A stretch of DNA of 64,000 nt from Plumapathes pennacea (Eukaryota; Cnidaria; Anthozoa; Antipatharia; Myriopathidae): assembly GCA_964036295.1 (NCBI GenBank), contig OZ038464.1, forward strand, positions 21,650,008-21,714,007. Reading direction: 5' to 3'. A model generated the notes under the pieces. It made no database searches and was not told the DNA's origin. It saw only the letters and a program-made list of their open reading frames with translations. Every line of letters begins with the position of its first letter. Within the stretch, counting starts at the first letter, position 1. Shown here piece after piece: positions 44,545 to 56,812 of this stretch. The position numbers and the translations under genes are program-made.

Positions 44545-45518
44545 GTCTGGCGTGAAGGCGAGCGCAGACCTGTCACTATTGACACTATTGAGACAGTATG
44601 TGAACAATTACACAAAGCCAATAATTCCGCTGACACCAAGGGCCGCGGGCTGCGCGGCTCAAAACTTGGTTTAATACCGCAAGCTGAATAGCTGAAATAT
44701 GTGCGTTCTCTGAACCAGTATGCATTGATTTTTTTATCTTTTATTTTTTTTCAGATATGACAGATGACTCGTGGAAATAATTACAGGCTGCGCCTACCCT
44801 TCGGTCATATGACCCTTGGTTAGAACCAGTGCATAATTCGTCAAGGCGGATGATCATACTCCAGTCTCTCCTATAAATATGTGAGTGAGGTTGTAAAAGA
44901 ATGCTTACGAAAACTATAGTCGATGTAAAACAGTTGAGAACAAACCGTGTATGAACTGAATGGAAGCTACTACTAACTTTCAATCTAAGGCATGCCAATT
45001 TTAAAACCTTTGAGAACGTGCCTTTGCAAAGGTCAACAAATTAAAACAGATCGCTCTCCCGGTCCCCGTCACGATCCATTTTTATATACATAAACAAATC
45101 AAGCCCCAGATAAACAGCATAAAGAAATACTTTTGCTTTAATTTCCATTGAATTAAAATAGTCTAATACAATATAGAAGACATATGGGGCTGTTTACAAA
45201 AAGATGGGGCATTTTTTTTAATCTAAGGAAAGACAAATTGTATATGTTGTTCATTCAAATGTTAATTTTTCATTAGCATTATTCTCAGGCTTTCTGAAGT
45301 GTAATTTCTCCATTTCACCGGTTTTTGAAAAATACGATGCTGGCGTATATAATCAATTTATAAAAGTAATTTCTATATTCAACTGCAAGATTAGAATAAA
45401 TCAGGTCATTTTCATGGTATTGCGCAAAACTGAGATTTTGTCCTTAAGATCCACCCGCGTGGAGGACTGGAACCATGACGTAATTCATCAAACTCGATGA
45501 CGAGGCTGGACATAGGCA

Positions 45519-48500
45519 TCATATGCTAGCGTAGGACTCTCCCTTGATCTTACTGCATAGACTGCGACAGCCATGTCCTACTGCTGAACAAGTAAACACA
45601 AAACCATCCTGCAAAGGAAAAGTTCAGTCAGAAGAAGGTCAACAGGGATGAAAAAAAACAAAAGGGCAAGATTAGCATTTTTACAAGCGTCTTTACGATG
45701 GTGCTCTGCGCGTTTGTATATTTGCTAGAGTGATTCTAGTGGTGTTTGAGTAATGGTCCGACTTGTAAGAGTACACTTGTAACTGTTTGATTGACTTGAC
45801 TCCAGGATCCAACTCAATAAAACGTTTAAATAACTGTATTTCACAAGTTAGACAAATTTTCCTACGTGTTAAAACACACTATTTTGATTTCATACTGAAT
45901 TGATGGGTATTCACTATTGCAGCTGTCTGTATTTAGTCTGACCTGTATTCGCAACAGTTTCATAGATTGAAGATCATTGCAGATTTAAGTCTGTTTAGTG
46001 GTCATGTTAAAATGATGACCCAACTGATGACTCAATACGTGTTCACAATCAAATGCAAAAAGTAAACGAACCAAAGAATAACGAAAAGCAACACGACAAA
46101 CGCGCAGACAATTTAACGTTCAACAAACCTTCACGAGAAAGGGAAGGTCTCCCCAAAATGAATGATTTGGAATTATTTCTGGCATTCCATTCACTCCCTT
46201 ATGAAACCTGTTCAACAGCAGCCCAGCAACACAGTAGAGAAGAAGCAGTGGAAAGAATCTGTGAACCAATAAAATTGAAAACAAGAATGATTAACGAGTC
46301 AGTGTTGTGTTTAACGCATGACTCATATACCCCATGTCATTTAGTTAGCGGCAAACTACGGACAGTTCTGGTTATGAAAAGTTATCATGTGAATTATTTC
46401 CACCATGCATTAATGCTTGCAAATCTTGAAAGGACCAGCGTATCTAGATTGAATCGTTTTGGACATTTAAAGCTATTTAATTATAAAGGGGCTCTGCAAA
46501 CATTCCTCATAGTGGCCCTTTTCTAAGTTTGCGGACACCTAAAGATATTCAAAGAAGCATCACTGACTTCCATCACATCGTAGAGTTTCTCCCGTGCTTT
46601 TCCAGTCATCTTTACGAAAATACTCATTTTATTCGTAACTAGATTGGCGTTGCCAGTGAGCTCGCGGCGTGAGTTGCGTCGAGGCCAGAATATACTAAGG
46701 CCCTGTTTATATGAAAGGAGGGTGACCCTCCTAGGAGGGACACCCTCCTTGAAGGGTCAGAAGATATCCCCACTTTACATGCCAATCGCTATCCCTAGGG
46801 CTATCTCGCCAACAGTCTGAAAGGTATAGCGAGGTTGCGATTTTTGAGATAGTAACCTGGCACCGCTAAAGATAGCCCTGCTGGGAGGGTAACCCTACCT
46901 CGAGCGTTTACATGGCCAAAAGTTGTCCCTGTTGGGAGGGTTACCCTAGCAAGGAGATAGGGTAACCCTCCTCCAAGGGTGACCCTACCTATCATGTAAA
47001 CGGACTAGGAAATTTCAATAGAGAAGGGTGACCTTTCTAGGAGGGTGTCCCTCCTTGGAGGGTCACCCTCCTTTCATGTAAACAGGGCCTAAAATGGAAA
47101 GTAGGGACAAGCGGAACTCCCAAGAGAGACTTTCTCACCAGAAAAATATCACACAGTATAGAGAACTTGGCTTTTGACACCTTGCTCAAATGAAACCTGA
47201 TTAAACTATAAATTATCATTACAATACTCGTACACTTGCTTCTTAAAGGTTGAGCGACCCTGCATTTTGAGAATGCGTGACATATCTTTCTTTGCACAAT
47301 CCATTTTGACAGTTTGACTGCGACACTTAATTCTAATCAGAGGCCACGATTAATCCAGCCTTCGCTTCAATACTTATGTTTTCTTTTATTAACTGAATGC
47401 GTTTCTTCTATCAGGCTTTCAAGTATTCGTGCCCTGTAACAATATAAAATTGTAAGCAAGGAATGTAACACAAGACATGTTTACAATATTATTGCGGTTT
47501 TGTTCACAGCGTGTTCAGTTCGTGCCTCCAAACTCAATGCTCAGGATTATTTCGGTGTATTTTTCATTTCTAGTATACACTGACCATTTCGAAACAAAGG
47601 CTACATGATCGAATGAAAGAAACATTTCAACAGGCAATGTACGATAAGCAGAAGCATTTTATGAGGCAACAGATGTCATGTAGTGTAAAGCATAATAGCT
47701 TTGGTTTCCGATTTCGGCCTGTTATCTTCCCAGAAGTATTTCGTGTCGCCAGAGAAAGTTTCGTCGAGACTAAATAATTAGCGGTGACAGAGATATTTGC
47801 AATCCCGCAGCGGTATCCATCAAACATTTGTTTACGGCTATCTCAAAGCTTCCGCGGTGAACTTAAGAGCGCAAAACAAAATCGTTCCCTAAAATCCAGT
47901 TTATCCGTGCATGTTCCACAGAGCCAAACAGTGTTGAGTTTGGATGGGATGCAATTAATTATTACACACAAGTCTCAAGTTGTTTAGAGAAGTCAATTAC
48001 GTCATCGCATATCACGTGATAATATGAACCAATCACCGTGTGCTGATTCTCGACCCAGAAAAAGAAAAAAAAACTCCATGTTTAAGCTCGCCGCAGCCGC
48101 GAGCAAAAATATATCCCAAGCTACATTATTTTCTAGTTTAAGCGGGCTTGCCTGATTTTGTTTTTGTTTTTGTTTTCTTAGTTGCTTGTATTTGTTGTTA
48201 CTGTACAGCTTCTTCTATTTGTTTATAGTTGTTTGTTTCAAATAATTACCGGTACAGCAACATACGGATAGAGCCCAACAACTTACACAATCAAGAGTAT
48301 ACTTCCCACGCTGAGTCTAGTTGGCTTAGTACACACACCGGGACATGCGCACTTTGTGGTAACAGTTGCCGTCTGAAAGGAAAGAAGGACGACCGAGAAA
48401 ACATAAATCATCGATGAAAAAGAGCGAGAAAGCAATTGTGCTGGACTGGTTGTTTCGGTAAAGGTGGTCGGTATATGGTCGGTACTGGGTTGATATGTGG

Positions 48501-51162
48501 TCGGTATGTGGTCGGTATGTGGTCGATAAGACGGTATTTTTCGTCGATTCAAGTTTGCTTTATATTAAATTTCGATCACCACTCCGACATAAATTATTCG
48601 ATCCCACCATATAGTCGTCTCCGAGGTTCGATGTTTGTTACTTGTTGATAATATTTTGATGGTCTCTTTCACTATACATTTTGTTTCTTCTCGTTTTCCA
48701 AGCTGAATCATTACAACGCTTCTTATAGAACTGAACGGACTTTTTAAGTCGAGATTTATCGATTTTATAAATCAAAATATTTGTGCATGCCGAGTGGTCA
48801 CACCTTAGTACCTTAGACTCTGAAGATGACTTCCGCTCGGGGAGTCGAAATGTCAGTCACCAACAATAGTCTTCCTGTGCCGATTAAGCTAATCCAGGAT
48901 CAACAAAATTCTTTCTCTCAACCTCTCTGCCATTAAACTGAAGGGTTGTTCAAAGATGGATTAAAAAGCTTGTTCCAGCTTAAAACGTTATCAAGAACGT
49001 CGTTGTGGACAAAACTTTCACGTTTTCAGGTTTATAAATGACAAGAAAGTTTAGACCTAATCCAGAATTAACTACTCCTGAACGAATCCTAACCATAATC
49101 CCAAAACTTTCATAGCTCTGACAGTTTCTTTTATCTTATTTCCTGCTCCCTATTTCGGTTTTAGTAACATCACTGGCTTTGTATGTCCTAGTTATAGGAC
49201 TGTTAATTAAAATTACGTACGTAGTTTGAGGATGAGTCGGTTACTTGGTCTGTTGTTTCCTCCATCCCAGCACCAAATGTAGCCTTGTCGACCGTTTTGT
49301 CACAGTTTAGAGTGAGGATTGTTCTCCTGCAAGTAATAGCATAGTTGTTAAAAACACGAAGCAAATAACGATGCTAGAAATAAGTGAATAAGAAAGAAAA
49401 ATGATGACGACTTGAGTAATAAAGTACCGATATCGACTCCAAAAAAAATTGATGAAATAATGAGATTGATATACAAAGTAACATACAATAAGCAGATCCG
49501 AACTACGGAACTTGAATGTAAAAAAAGTTACAGGGACAATGATTTTAGATACAGGGTAGTGAATACTACACATTTCTAAAATGAGCTTTACTGGAACATT
49601 AATGACAAAAACAACCTGGCTTATGAATAAGATCAAAGTCATTTTAATACTTTACATACTTTAACATCTACTTGGTGCTTGCTCAATTATTCCAATGCTA
49701 TAAGCATGGACTTCTTTGCAGTCTACACGTCAAAAAGTGTAGTTTTTAAACATTTTTAGCCCCTCTTACTTGTTTCTGTCTGGAATCATGAGGATATATA
49801 AGAATATAATAAATTTGGAACACTGACCTTGTGTACCCTTTTGGTGATTTAATTCCCCCATATGTAATGACAACTTTGCCATCCTTAACAGAGAATGCAG
49901 TGCCGCTTTTTTCTGCACAACCATAAAACTGCTTGTTATTTGTGTCTTGACAAACCTGGTCAGGTACAAAATGATATGAAACAAAATAAGCAACTGGCTG
50001 TATACTATTTATGCCAAAATCGACCAGGACAATAATTATCAATTGTGACACCTATAGTTCAGTTAGTCTAAAGGGACCCCTCCAACCAGTCCAGTCTAAT
50101 TTGCATGCCAAAACCCTTTTCAACACTTTTTCTTGAGTTTGGTTCACAAGACTGCCAAAATGTTCACCAGTGCCTTGAGGTAAAGAATACTTCCTGCTAT
50201 AAAATAACAGTTCCGATCTGGAGGTTAAGTACATTATAGTTCTCACTGGTAATGATTTTATAGTTCAAAACATTTACACTATTTCTACTATTTACAAGTA
50301 TTAGTAGAGTTCAGGTATTATAAACTAACGATTCAATCGTGATCTTTCATAACTTTTACATGTAAGAACAGTGTGAACGTGGCACACGCCATACTAAATA
50401 TTGTTCGGTGCATGGCTTAATGGTTTCGAATCTGGTACACTGGCATGCATAGGAGAGAAGTACTTAGGTTACCAAAACATCTTTGCACTTCTCGCTCTCT
50501 CCTCCTGATTTGCTGAAAGGCGTACATGGATTCCAGAGAAAGGTGTATCCACGGGTATCCGTTTCCTTTATTCCTTTGAAACTATCATGTTACGAACAAA
50601 AAATAAAAAAATAAATAAAATAAGTTAAAAAAAATGGAGGGGGGCGGTACTCCGAAAATAAGCCACACCAATATGTAATAAGTCAACTGAAAGGGTTCGT
50701 CAGATGGCGGTACAAGGTACACTCCCACCAAAAATTAGGAGGAGTCCCCCCCCTCCGGGCAAAATCACAAAATAATATAACAATCCCTCCCACGGGGCCG
50801 CTGCATTGAATACTTTGATATTGGCTCATTGGCCAAACAACGCTGAACTTACCAGGTTCTTGTACAGGCGTGCCTTAAAAGAGCTGCCAGTAATAGATAT
50901 CAAGTACAGCTCGATGAAACTAAAACTTTAACAGTGTAAAAGTCTGGATTTGCAAGACGCGTATAAACTGACCATCACCTGACCTGGGAACTGTGGAACT
51001 TCCACTGTCGATTTCCCACAAGCTTATTCGTTTTCCATCGTTTGTTTCGCAGCTACAAACGTCTATTTGCTTACATGAACTTATAGCAAATGTTGCGGGG
51101 ACGAACACAACGGCAAACGCGAACAAACAGGAATAAAAGCTGATCAGAACGGAAGCTATCAT
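45519..51162 (-). CDS. MRH-domain type I membrane protein, ATG27/CD-MPR-like, copy F (7 exons, 275 aa)
   Basis: Minus-strand exons: 51162-50984, 50581-50473, 49955-49828, 49326-49221, 48372-48287, 46258-46129, 45608-45519, all phase-consistent. Exon 1 has the same length as in copy E (179 bp) and encodes almost the same SCKQIDVCSCETNDG and ISLWEIDSG stretch after a signal peptide. The remaining landmarks agree: YTFLWNPCTPFS, KQFYGCAEKS, FSVKDGKVVITY, LTLNCDKT, KCACPGVC, membrane helix SILLIVFFPLLLLYCVAGLL, NHSFWGDLPFLVKDG, and C-terminal GESYASI. Copies E and F are recent tandem duplicates: exons, introns next to exons, and 3' UTR words are shared. Intron 5 carries a TAA-flanked inverted-repeat element. 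An LTR element lies 249 bases upstream of the start codon and may affect expression. Confidence 0.78.
46699..47089. mobile_element. Inverted-repeat element with TAA target duplication (PIF/Harbinger-like MITE)
   Basis: The ends ggccctgtttatatgaaagg and cctttcatgtaaacagggcc are inverted repeats 391 bp apart, directly flanked by TAA on both sides (46696-46698 and 47090-47092). Inside, ggagggt / accctcc words recur about ten times. A 3-bp TWA duplication is typical of PIF/Harbinger elements. No transposase ORF. It lies in copy F intron 5; a related element is at 60876-61386. Confidence 0.85.
48466..48530. repeat. Minisatellite (tatgtggtcgg)n
   Basis: About five tandem units of ggtcggtatgt or close variants, in copy F intron 4, 95 bases upstream of exon 5. 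Confidence 0.8.
48822..48872 (+). ncRNA. Possible hammerhead-like motif (Penelope-type repeat remnant)
   Basis: ctgaaga is followed by gacttcc-gctc-ggggagtc, which can pair as a stem, then gaaa and tgtc. This has the order of the hammerhead core CUGANGA - stem II - GAAA - GUC. Stems I and III are not obvious, and one base bulges next to stem II. It may be a decayed copy. Confidence 0.25.
50636..50760. repeat. Partial copy of the G-run/GTACTC dispersed repeat
   Basis: ggaggggggcggtactccgaaaataagcc resembles the opening of the repeat at 10494 and 38874, and a C run closes it near 50745. It lies in copy F intron 1. Borders are approximate. Confidence 0.5.
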
Positions 51163-51410
51163 GTTGACGTCAGCAAGCGCAGACTACACCAGGTTGAACG
51201 AGAGAACCTGGAATCTAGTTTTAAGAAGTCTACGGTTTTCGTTCGGAATTCCTTCCTGCTGGGACAGTATAGACTATAAAAATAGTTATACAAGGCCAAC
51301 ACTGTCCGCTGATACGCGTGCTTCTTTGTGGAATGCCTCGAAATGGTGAAACTCCATTTTCTCGCTTTGCTTGCGACACTTGCAAGAAACTACACATGGA
51401 AACAAGGTAT

Positions 51411-51721
51411 TGTAACGGACCGAGGCCAGTGCGCTCTGGCCTTTCACCGGAGCCTTAGAAGGCCGAAGAACAACTACGAAACGCAGCTTAGACACGAGTG
51501 AAGCAGAACGTTTATTAATTGCGAAACCCGAGCTTATATGGGGATCAGTGACAGTCAACTACGTCACATCCGACAGTAGCTAGGTACATTTGTTGTGCAA
51601 CACTGAAAACAAACCATATGGGGTTTCTCTCGACCCGACCGGTACAAATCATAATGACATTTCCTAGTGACTACAATACAGCAGAAGAGAGTAAATTCTG
51701 ACAAACTACAAGTTCGTTACA
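51411..51721 (-). repeat. Long terminal repeat, full-length copy
   Basis: TG...CA bounded repeat, downstream LTR when read on the minus strand. It holds the 42-bp segment (ggggatcagtgacagtcaac and on) missing from its partner. It lies 249 bases from the copy F start codon. Confidence 0.93.
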
Positions 51722-52353
51722 TTACCCCCTTTTTTTAAAAAAATACACGTCCTCGTGTCTGTAAAAATTAAACAAATCATGTACGACAAAATACTCAATG
51801 AATCTTACCACTTAAATTCTGGGATCTCATGCACTACATAATTCGACTAGTCTAGCAAATAAATCTAGTAGCGTTCATCAACTTTGATTTGACCAATGTT
51901 CATAACAGTCATAGTGATTTGCTCTCGAGTCTCCGATTACAATGATGGCTAACAACATCTGAAAACACAAAACAAGTTCTTGTATCCGAGTAATACCAGT
52001 TCCAACTGTCATTGAAAACCATTCCGTTTCTGTGCTGTCCACCGAGCCATCCGCTCCTCAGCCACCAAGCTTTACCGTGTCGTTACGCCATTTCTGCGCC
52101 TTCCACGAACATTAGGCTCCTCCGGTGCTGGCACTCTGCGGATCTCTGGCTTTTCCGTGTATCCACAGACTTCAGTCACACTCACTTGATGCAGTTCCTC
52201 CAAATTTGCTCAGAATTTGCCGGGTCTCGGTTAAGATCAAAGGGCGACCATTACTTTGATCTGGTTCTGCCTACGTCATGACAACGTTTCATGTCGTCTT
52301 TGGCCATCTTGATCGGATCAAAGCACTGATTTGCATCCCACCGCTGCCACCAA

Positions 52354-52622
52354 TGTAACGGACCGAGGCCAGTGCGTTCTGGCCTTACACCGGAGCCTTA
52401 GAAGGCCGAAGAACAACTACGAAACGCAGCTTAGACACGAGTGAAGCAGAACGTTTATTAATTGCGAAACCCGAGCTTATATAGGTACATGTGTTGTGCA
52501 ACACTGAAAACGAACCATATGGGGTTTCTGTCGACACGATCGGTACAAATCATAACGTCATTTCCTAGTGACTACAATACAGCAGAAGAGGGTAAGTTCT
52601 GACAAACTACAAGTTCGTTACA
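52354..52622 (-). repeat. Long terminal repeat, 42-bp-deleted copy
   Basis: The partner LTR, upstream when read on the minus strand. A few single-base differences separate it from the other copy, so the insertion is fairly young. Confidence 0.93.
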
Positions 52623-52626
52623 GTAT

Positions 52627-54133
52627 GTTAATCTCAGCTTTATTTACGTAAACGTTGAGTAAAATTCCCACGTGTATGCTAAATGTAACCATCACAACGG
52701 TAATTAGCGAAATTGCAATGTCCAAAGTTTGTGATCTTCTAAAACACTTCCGAAAATTGCCGAAGATTTCAAAGACAGAACAAAATATCCGAATATAAAG
52801 TCCCTTGATGTCTGAGGTCCAGTAAAATATGGGTTATAGAATTGTCGGTCCGGGCCAGGTTATAATTGTCGAAAATCATCGAAGGTTTCCGAGATAAATG
52901 CGGTGTATATTACAAGTCAATGTTTGAGTGAAATTCGGCATGCATTAGCTCTAAATCTCAGTTTATAATCAGCTACTCATCACACCTTCTCAGTACGGCA
53001 CCCAGGACTGAGTGGGGCCCAGACCCCTGGCCTGAAGGCCTGAATGTCAAGCTTGGCATATTTAATAGCTAGTTGAGTGTGTCAGCGAATGTTACAAAAA
53101 CTAAAAGCCTTGGCCAAATAAGATGCGAGTCAATGCATGTTCAACATGACAGTGAACTTGAATTGACTTGCAAAAGGGTGGCCAACTAAAACACAAGTTG
53201 ATGCAAGCTCATGCAAGTTTTGTAAAAACTTGTTTTTCTTTTTCTTTTCTTTTTCTTTTTTTTTTTTTTTTGTTTTTTTTTACGGTTTTGAGTCAGAATC
53301 TGAATCAGATGTCTCGCTTCAGCTGGAACTTAATAAGTAGGTTTAGACCTGCTTTGTTGTTGCGCTTTTTACTGTTTTAGGTGAAAATTTTGTAGTTTGA
53401 ACATGATGCCATGATGTCCATGACTTGTATCTTGTTTGGCCGGGAATTATCTTGACGTTAAGATGCCGAAGGTTGTATGTATAAGAGGTGCCAAATATTT
53501 ATAGATGTGTTCTTTTCAACTAAGAATGAAACTGTAATTTAAATAAATAAACAAATTAAAATCTTTCTTGTCAACTAAAAATAGAAAGATTTTCATTGAG
53601 AAGATTTCATGTATATTGCAAGTTAAAGGATTATTTTTTAGCAGCCAAACCACAAAATAATTATTTTTATTTTAGTAATCTTCTTTTCCTAAAGCCTACA
53701 TGTGAAAACAGAGATAAAACACTCATTTTATCAAAATAATGTAATTACATTTTAAAATATAAATTACATCTTATAATCATCATTATTATATTATTGTTAC
53801 CAATGATATACATTGTGACATTTTAAGGTTTTTTGGGTTGTGTGGGTGTTCGGGTTGGAGCGATTTAGTTATGTATTCTTTAATGTTGCTTTAATCTGTT
53901 ATATGTAGTAAGTAGGTTTGATTATGTTGTAGTTCAGTGCTCTTGCTGATATCAGTTTTAAGCTGAAATGATCACCCTTTCAAAGAAAAGCATCAAAGCC
54001 ATTATCTATATATCAACGACCAACAACACAGTTTTCTACCATGAAATCTTTAATACCTCAAAACCTGACATAAAAATGTTGCAATGTGTCACAATACACT
54101 GATACTCTGTGGGGTCATCAAGGAACAATAGTT
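52627..54133. other. AT-rich spacer without recognised genes
   Basis: Only a T-rich tract near 53240-53280 and simple A/T-rich sequence are visible between the LTR element and the chitin-binding gene. Confidence 0.5.
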
Positions 54134-55071
54134 TCAGTAGTAATGTCCCTTGTGGGCACAAGGTCCATAGGTGCAATGGGGACCAAGGTAGTTATCTCCC
54201 TCGTAGAATTGCAGACCCTTGGGGCACCTCATGACCCTAGCCACTCCTCCAGAGCAGGTCAGATAACTGTTGCAGTCATAATGGGCATAGGTACCATCGT
54301 ACCTTCCGTAGCATGGGCCACCAGCTGAGGAGAAAACATTAACATGCTCTTTAGCCCTTTCATTCCCAAGCTCAAAATGCAGATTCTTCCAACCATTCAA
54401 GAGGAAAATGAAGTAGTGATGTAGTGAGAATTCATAGTTTAATCAGCTACCATCTGAGCAAGCTATCAAAAAGTCAAGTTCTTCTTACTGTAATATATAT
54501 TTCTAATGAGAAACTGAAGGAGAAAATTGAAGTTGATCACTCTTGGGAGTGAAAGGGTTAATATTCTTGAACCTTACAAGAAGTGAATCTTAATATTATG
54601 AAGAAGGAACAACAAAATGAGAATTGATTATTAAACCAAGTTTTATTTGAGCAAGTTACCAAGTATTTGGCTTGACTATAGGCATTAGGAAAATATACTA
54701 CACTTTCAAAATCGTCCCTGCATTCTGCAGCAGCTACGATTACTTCACTATTATGTGTTTGTGGTGAGATAATAAAACGAGAAAATTTAAATAGATCACT
54801 CTTGGGAGCAGCAAGTGATCTTTAAATTGATCTCACGGTTATCGGTTAGTTTATCAGTAGCCATGGCAACATCAAGATGTTGCAGCTGTTTTTGCGTTTT
54901 ACTCATCTATTTCAACGAGTATAAGGCAATTGCTGATCAAGAGCAGACTGTAACCATGGATTCGGAAGCCTGAATTGTGCACAATATTTAAGTGCGTGCA
55001 TACTTACGAAGGGCGTTGGCGAATGCAAACATTCCGAGGAAAACCAAGAAAACTGCGATGGCGAGCTTCAT
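54134..55071 (-). CDS. Small secreted chitin-binding protein, CBM14/peritrophin-A (2 coding exons, 84 aa)
   Basis: On the minus strand coding exon 1 is 55071-55008 and exon 2 is 54324-54134. The intron (GTAAGT...CTCAG) interrupts a Pro codon (phase 1). The start opens a clear signal peptide (MKLAIAVFLVFLGMFAFANA). The mature protein is a single CBM14 domain with six cysteines spaced C-x12-C-x5-C-x9-C-x16-C-x4-C, and aromatic residues between them (YDGTYAHYDC, LQFYEGDNY) as in chitin-binding peritrophin domains. It ends HKGHYY. With one domain and no catalytic part it is probably an extracellular chitin-binding or antimicrobial-type peptide, or a matrix component; which is unknown. A splice acceptor (CTTTACAG) 19 bases before the ATG shows that a non-coding exon lies upstream. 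Confidence 0.92.
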
Positions 55072-56452
55072 CTTGAATGAAATTTCGGCAACTGTAAAGA
55101 GCGAAACAAGACCGCATTAAGCAAACTTGAAGTAGTATTTTTTCCGTAGCAGCTGTGCCTGAAAGTTTGCTGACAAAGTATTTGCGACTGAGACACGAGC
55201 TTAAGTACTAGAATGAACGACACTTTAACGCGCTTCTCGCCACTCATTTGTGGTTTAATTTGTCGATTTAGGAATTGGCTGTTTTGTAGAGTTGGGAATC
55301 GGTTTTTTGGTCGAACGATTAATAATTTTTTTTATCAAAAGATAAAAAGAACTGTAGAAAGAAAAGGAACGTTTGAGCACTTGGTAAGTAGTAGTAACCG
55401 ATTCAAATATTGTATTTGTAATAAGTCCCCCTTATACCGCAGGGGAATTCCTTTGTGCCTGCTGACTATATCTAGTGTAACTATCTTTCCTATCATTGCA
55501 GCAGGTTTCAGTGACCAATTTTACTTAATTTTTTTAACGCCCAAGTTCGAAATGCAGCTATACCTATCGAGATAAAATTCGGAAATGAAATTATCTCAGC
55601 ATTTGTGCCTTTGTGGGGGTGGCAACGAACACGTGCTATATACTGGAGGACTTTGCGTTTTGTCCCTTCGCCTTGTATTAGGTACTCTGTGAGCCATTTA
55701 CTTAATCAAGTCGACACTAGGCTAATAATTATAATACAATATAATAGAATTAAATAATCAGATGAACAGGTTTTTAGTAACATTCCATATTGCAAATGAT
55801 GTTTGTTCAAAGGACGAAGTTTAGCCAGAAGAAATGCTAAAGGTTTTCTGTATATGTGTGCGTGCTTGTGTGTGTGTGTGTGTGTATACTGGATGGCTCG
55901 CTGCATACATTCTTTTGGCTATATTTAAAAGTTCAATTGGCGTAAAAATTGCGTCGCCAACTCCTATGCAGCTACACGAACAAGATTATTATCTGATTCA
56001 TAATACATGTTTAACAAGGTCCTTCACAAATGAATTAGTTAGAGGGGGCCGACCAACGGGAAGTAATGGTTACCGTGCTAATTTGTATAATTGTTGCATG
56101 CAACCAACCCGTGAGAGCAGAAATATTAATGCAGTGGCACGAGAGAACGGACACGATCAATCAGATTAGCAGTTATATTGGAACCATTTTAGGACGATAT
56201 TGTTCACTTTGTAACCACAGGTGTTTTAGTGTCCCAAGTACTCTCTTCTGCTTTGGGACTCGAGATTCCTAAAAAAGACAACTCTTCTTTCCCCTTATAT
56301 ACTGTCGACTGGTTTCACAAAGTTACAACTTGAATATTTCTGGTTAAGTGCGAGTCATGATTCTGTTGCATGAAGTTGTGTTTTTCGATGCAGTGCGCTC
56401 TACTATGCTTCAAATTTGGCTTTTTTTTTTTTTTTTTTTTTTTTGTTTGTAT

Positions 56453-56812
56453 TACGGCGTTTAGAATTTGTCAAACTTATTTCAAAGGTTGTGCTACCCA
56501 GTTTGAACAGCTTTCTTTTACGTGATCAAAGAACAGCGCGAAGTGAAATGAAGACAGCTTCGCTTTTCCAACATAGTTTAAGTTCTGTGGGTTCTACTGA
56601 ATCGGGGCATGTGCATTTGGCCTTTTTCGTTTTACGGCGTTTAGAATTTGTCAAACTTATTTCAAAGGTTGTGCTATCCCAATATGAACAGCTTTCTTTT
56701 ACGTGATCAAAGAATAACGCGAAGTGGAATTAAGACAGCTTCGCTTTTCCAACATAGTTTAAGTTCTGTGGGTTCTACTGAATCGGGGCATGTGCATTCG
56801 GCCTTTTTCTGC
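56453..56812. repeat. 180-bp tandem duplication in the 5' intron of the chitin-binding gene
   Basis: Two head-to-tail copies, 56453-56632 and 56633-56812, share tacggcgtttagaatttgtc at their start and catgtgcatt.ggcctttttc near their end, with few differences. It is preceded by a T tract (56421-56444). The derived ORFs have no recognisable domain. Confidence 0.92.

Larger units (their letters stand above)
51411..52622 (-). mobile_element. Non-autonomous LTR retrotransposon (TRIM-like), minus orientation
   Basis: Two direct terminal repeats, 51411-51721 (311 bp) and 52354-52622 (269 bp), both begin TGTAACGG and end GTTACA. They are near identical except for a block of about 42 bp missing from the second. 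GTAT flanks the element on both sides (51407-51410, 52623-52626) as target-site duplication. Read on the minus strand, a primer-binding-like tggtggcagcggtggg follows the first LTR, and a polypurine tract (aaaaaaaggggg) precedes the second. The 632-bp interior has no gag or pol ORF, so it must move with help from another element. The structure suggests the Ty3/Gypsy class; this is inference. Confidence 0.93.

Noticed and set aside
45750..45860. Possible further inverted-repeat element next to copy F
   Set aside because: It resembles two half-ends of the element at 18257 joined together, but the borders and pairing are too poor for a separate feature.
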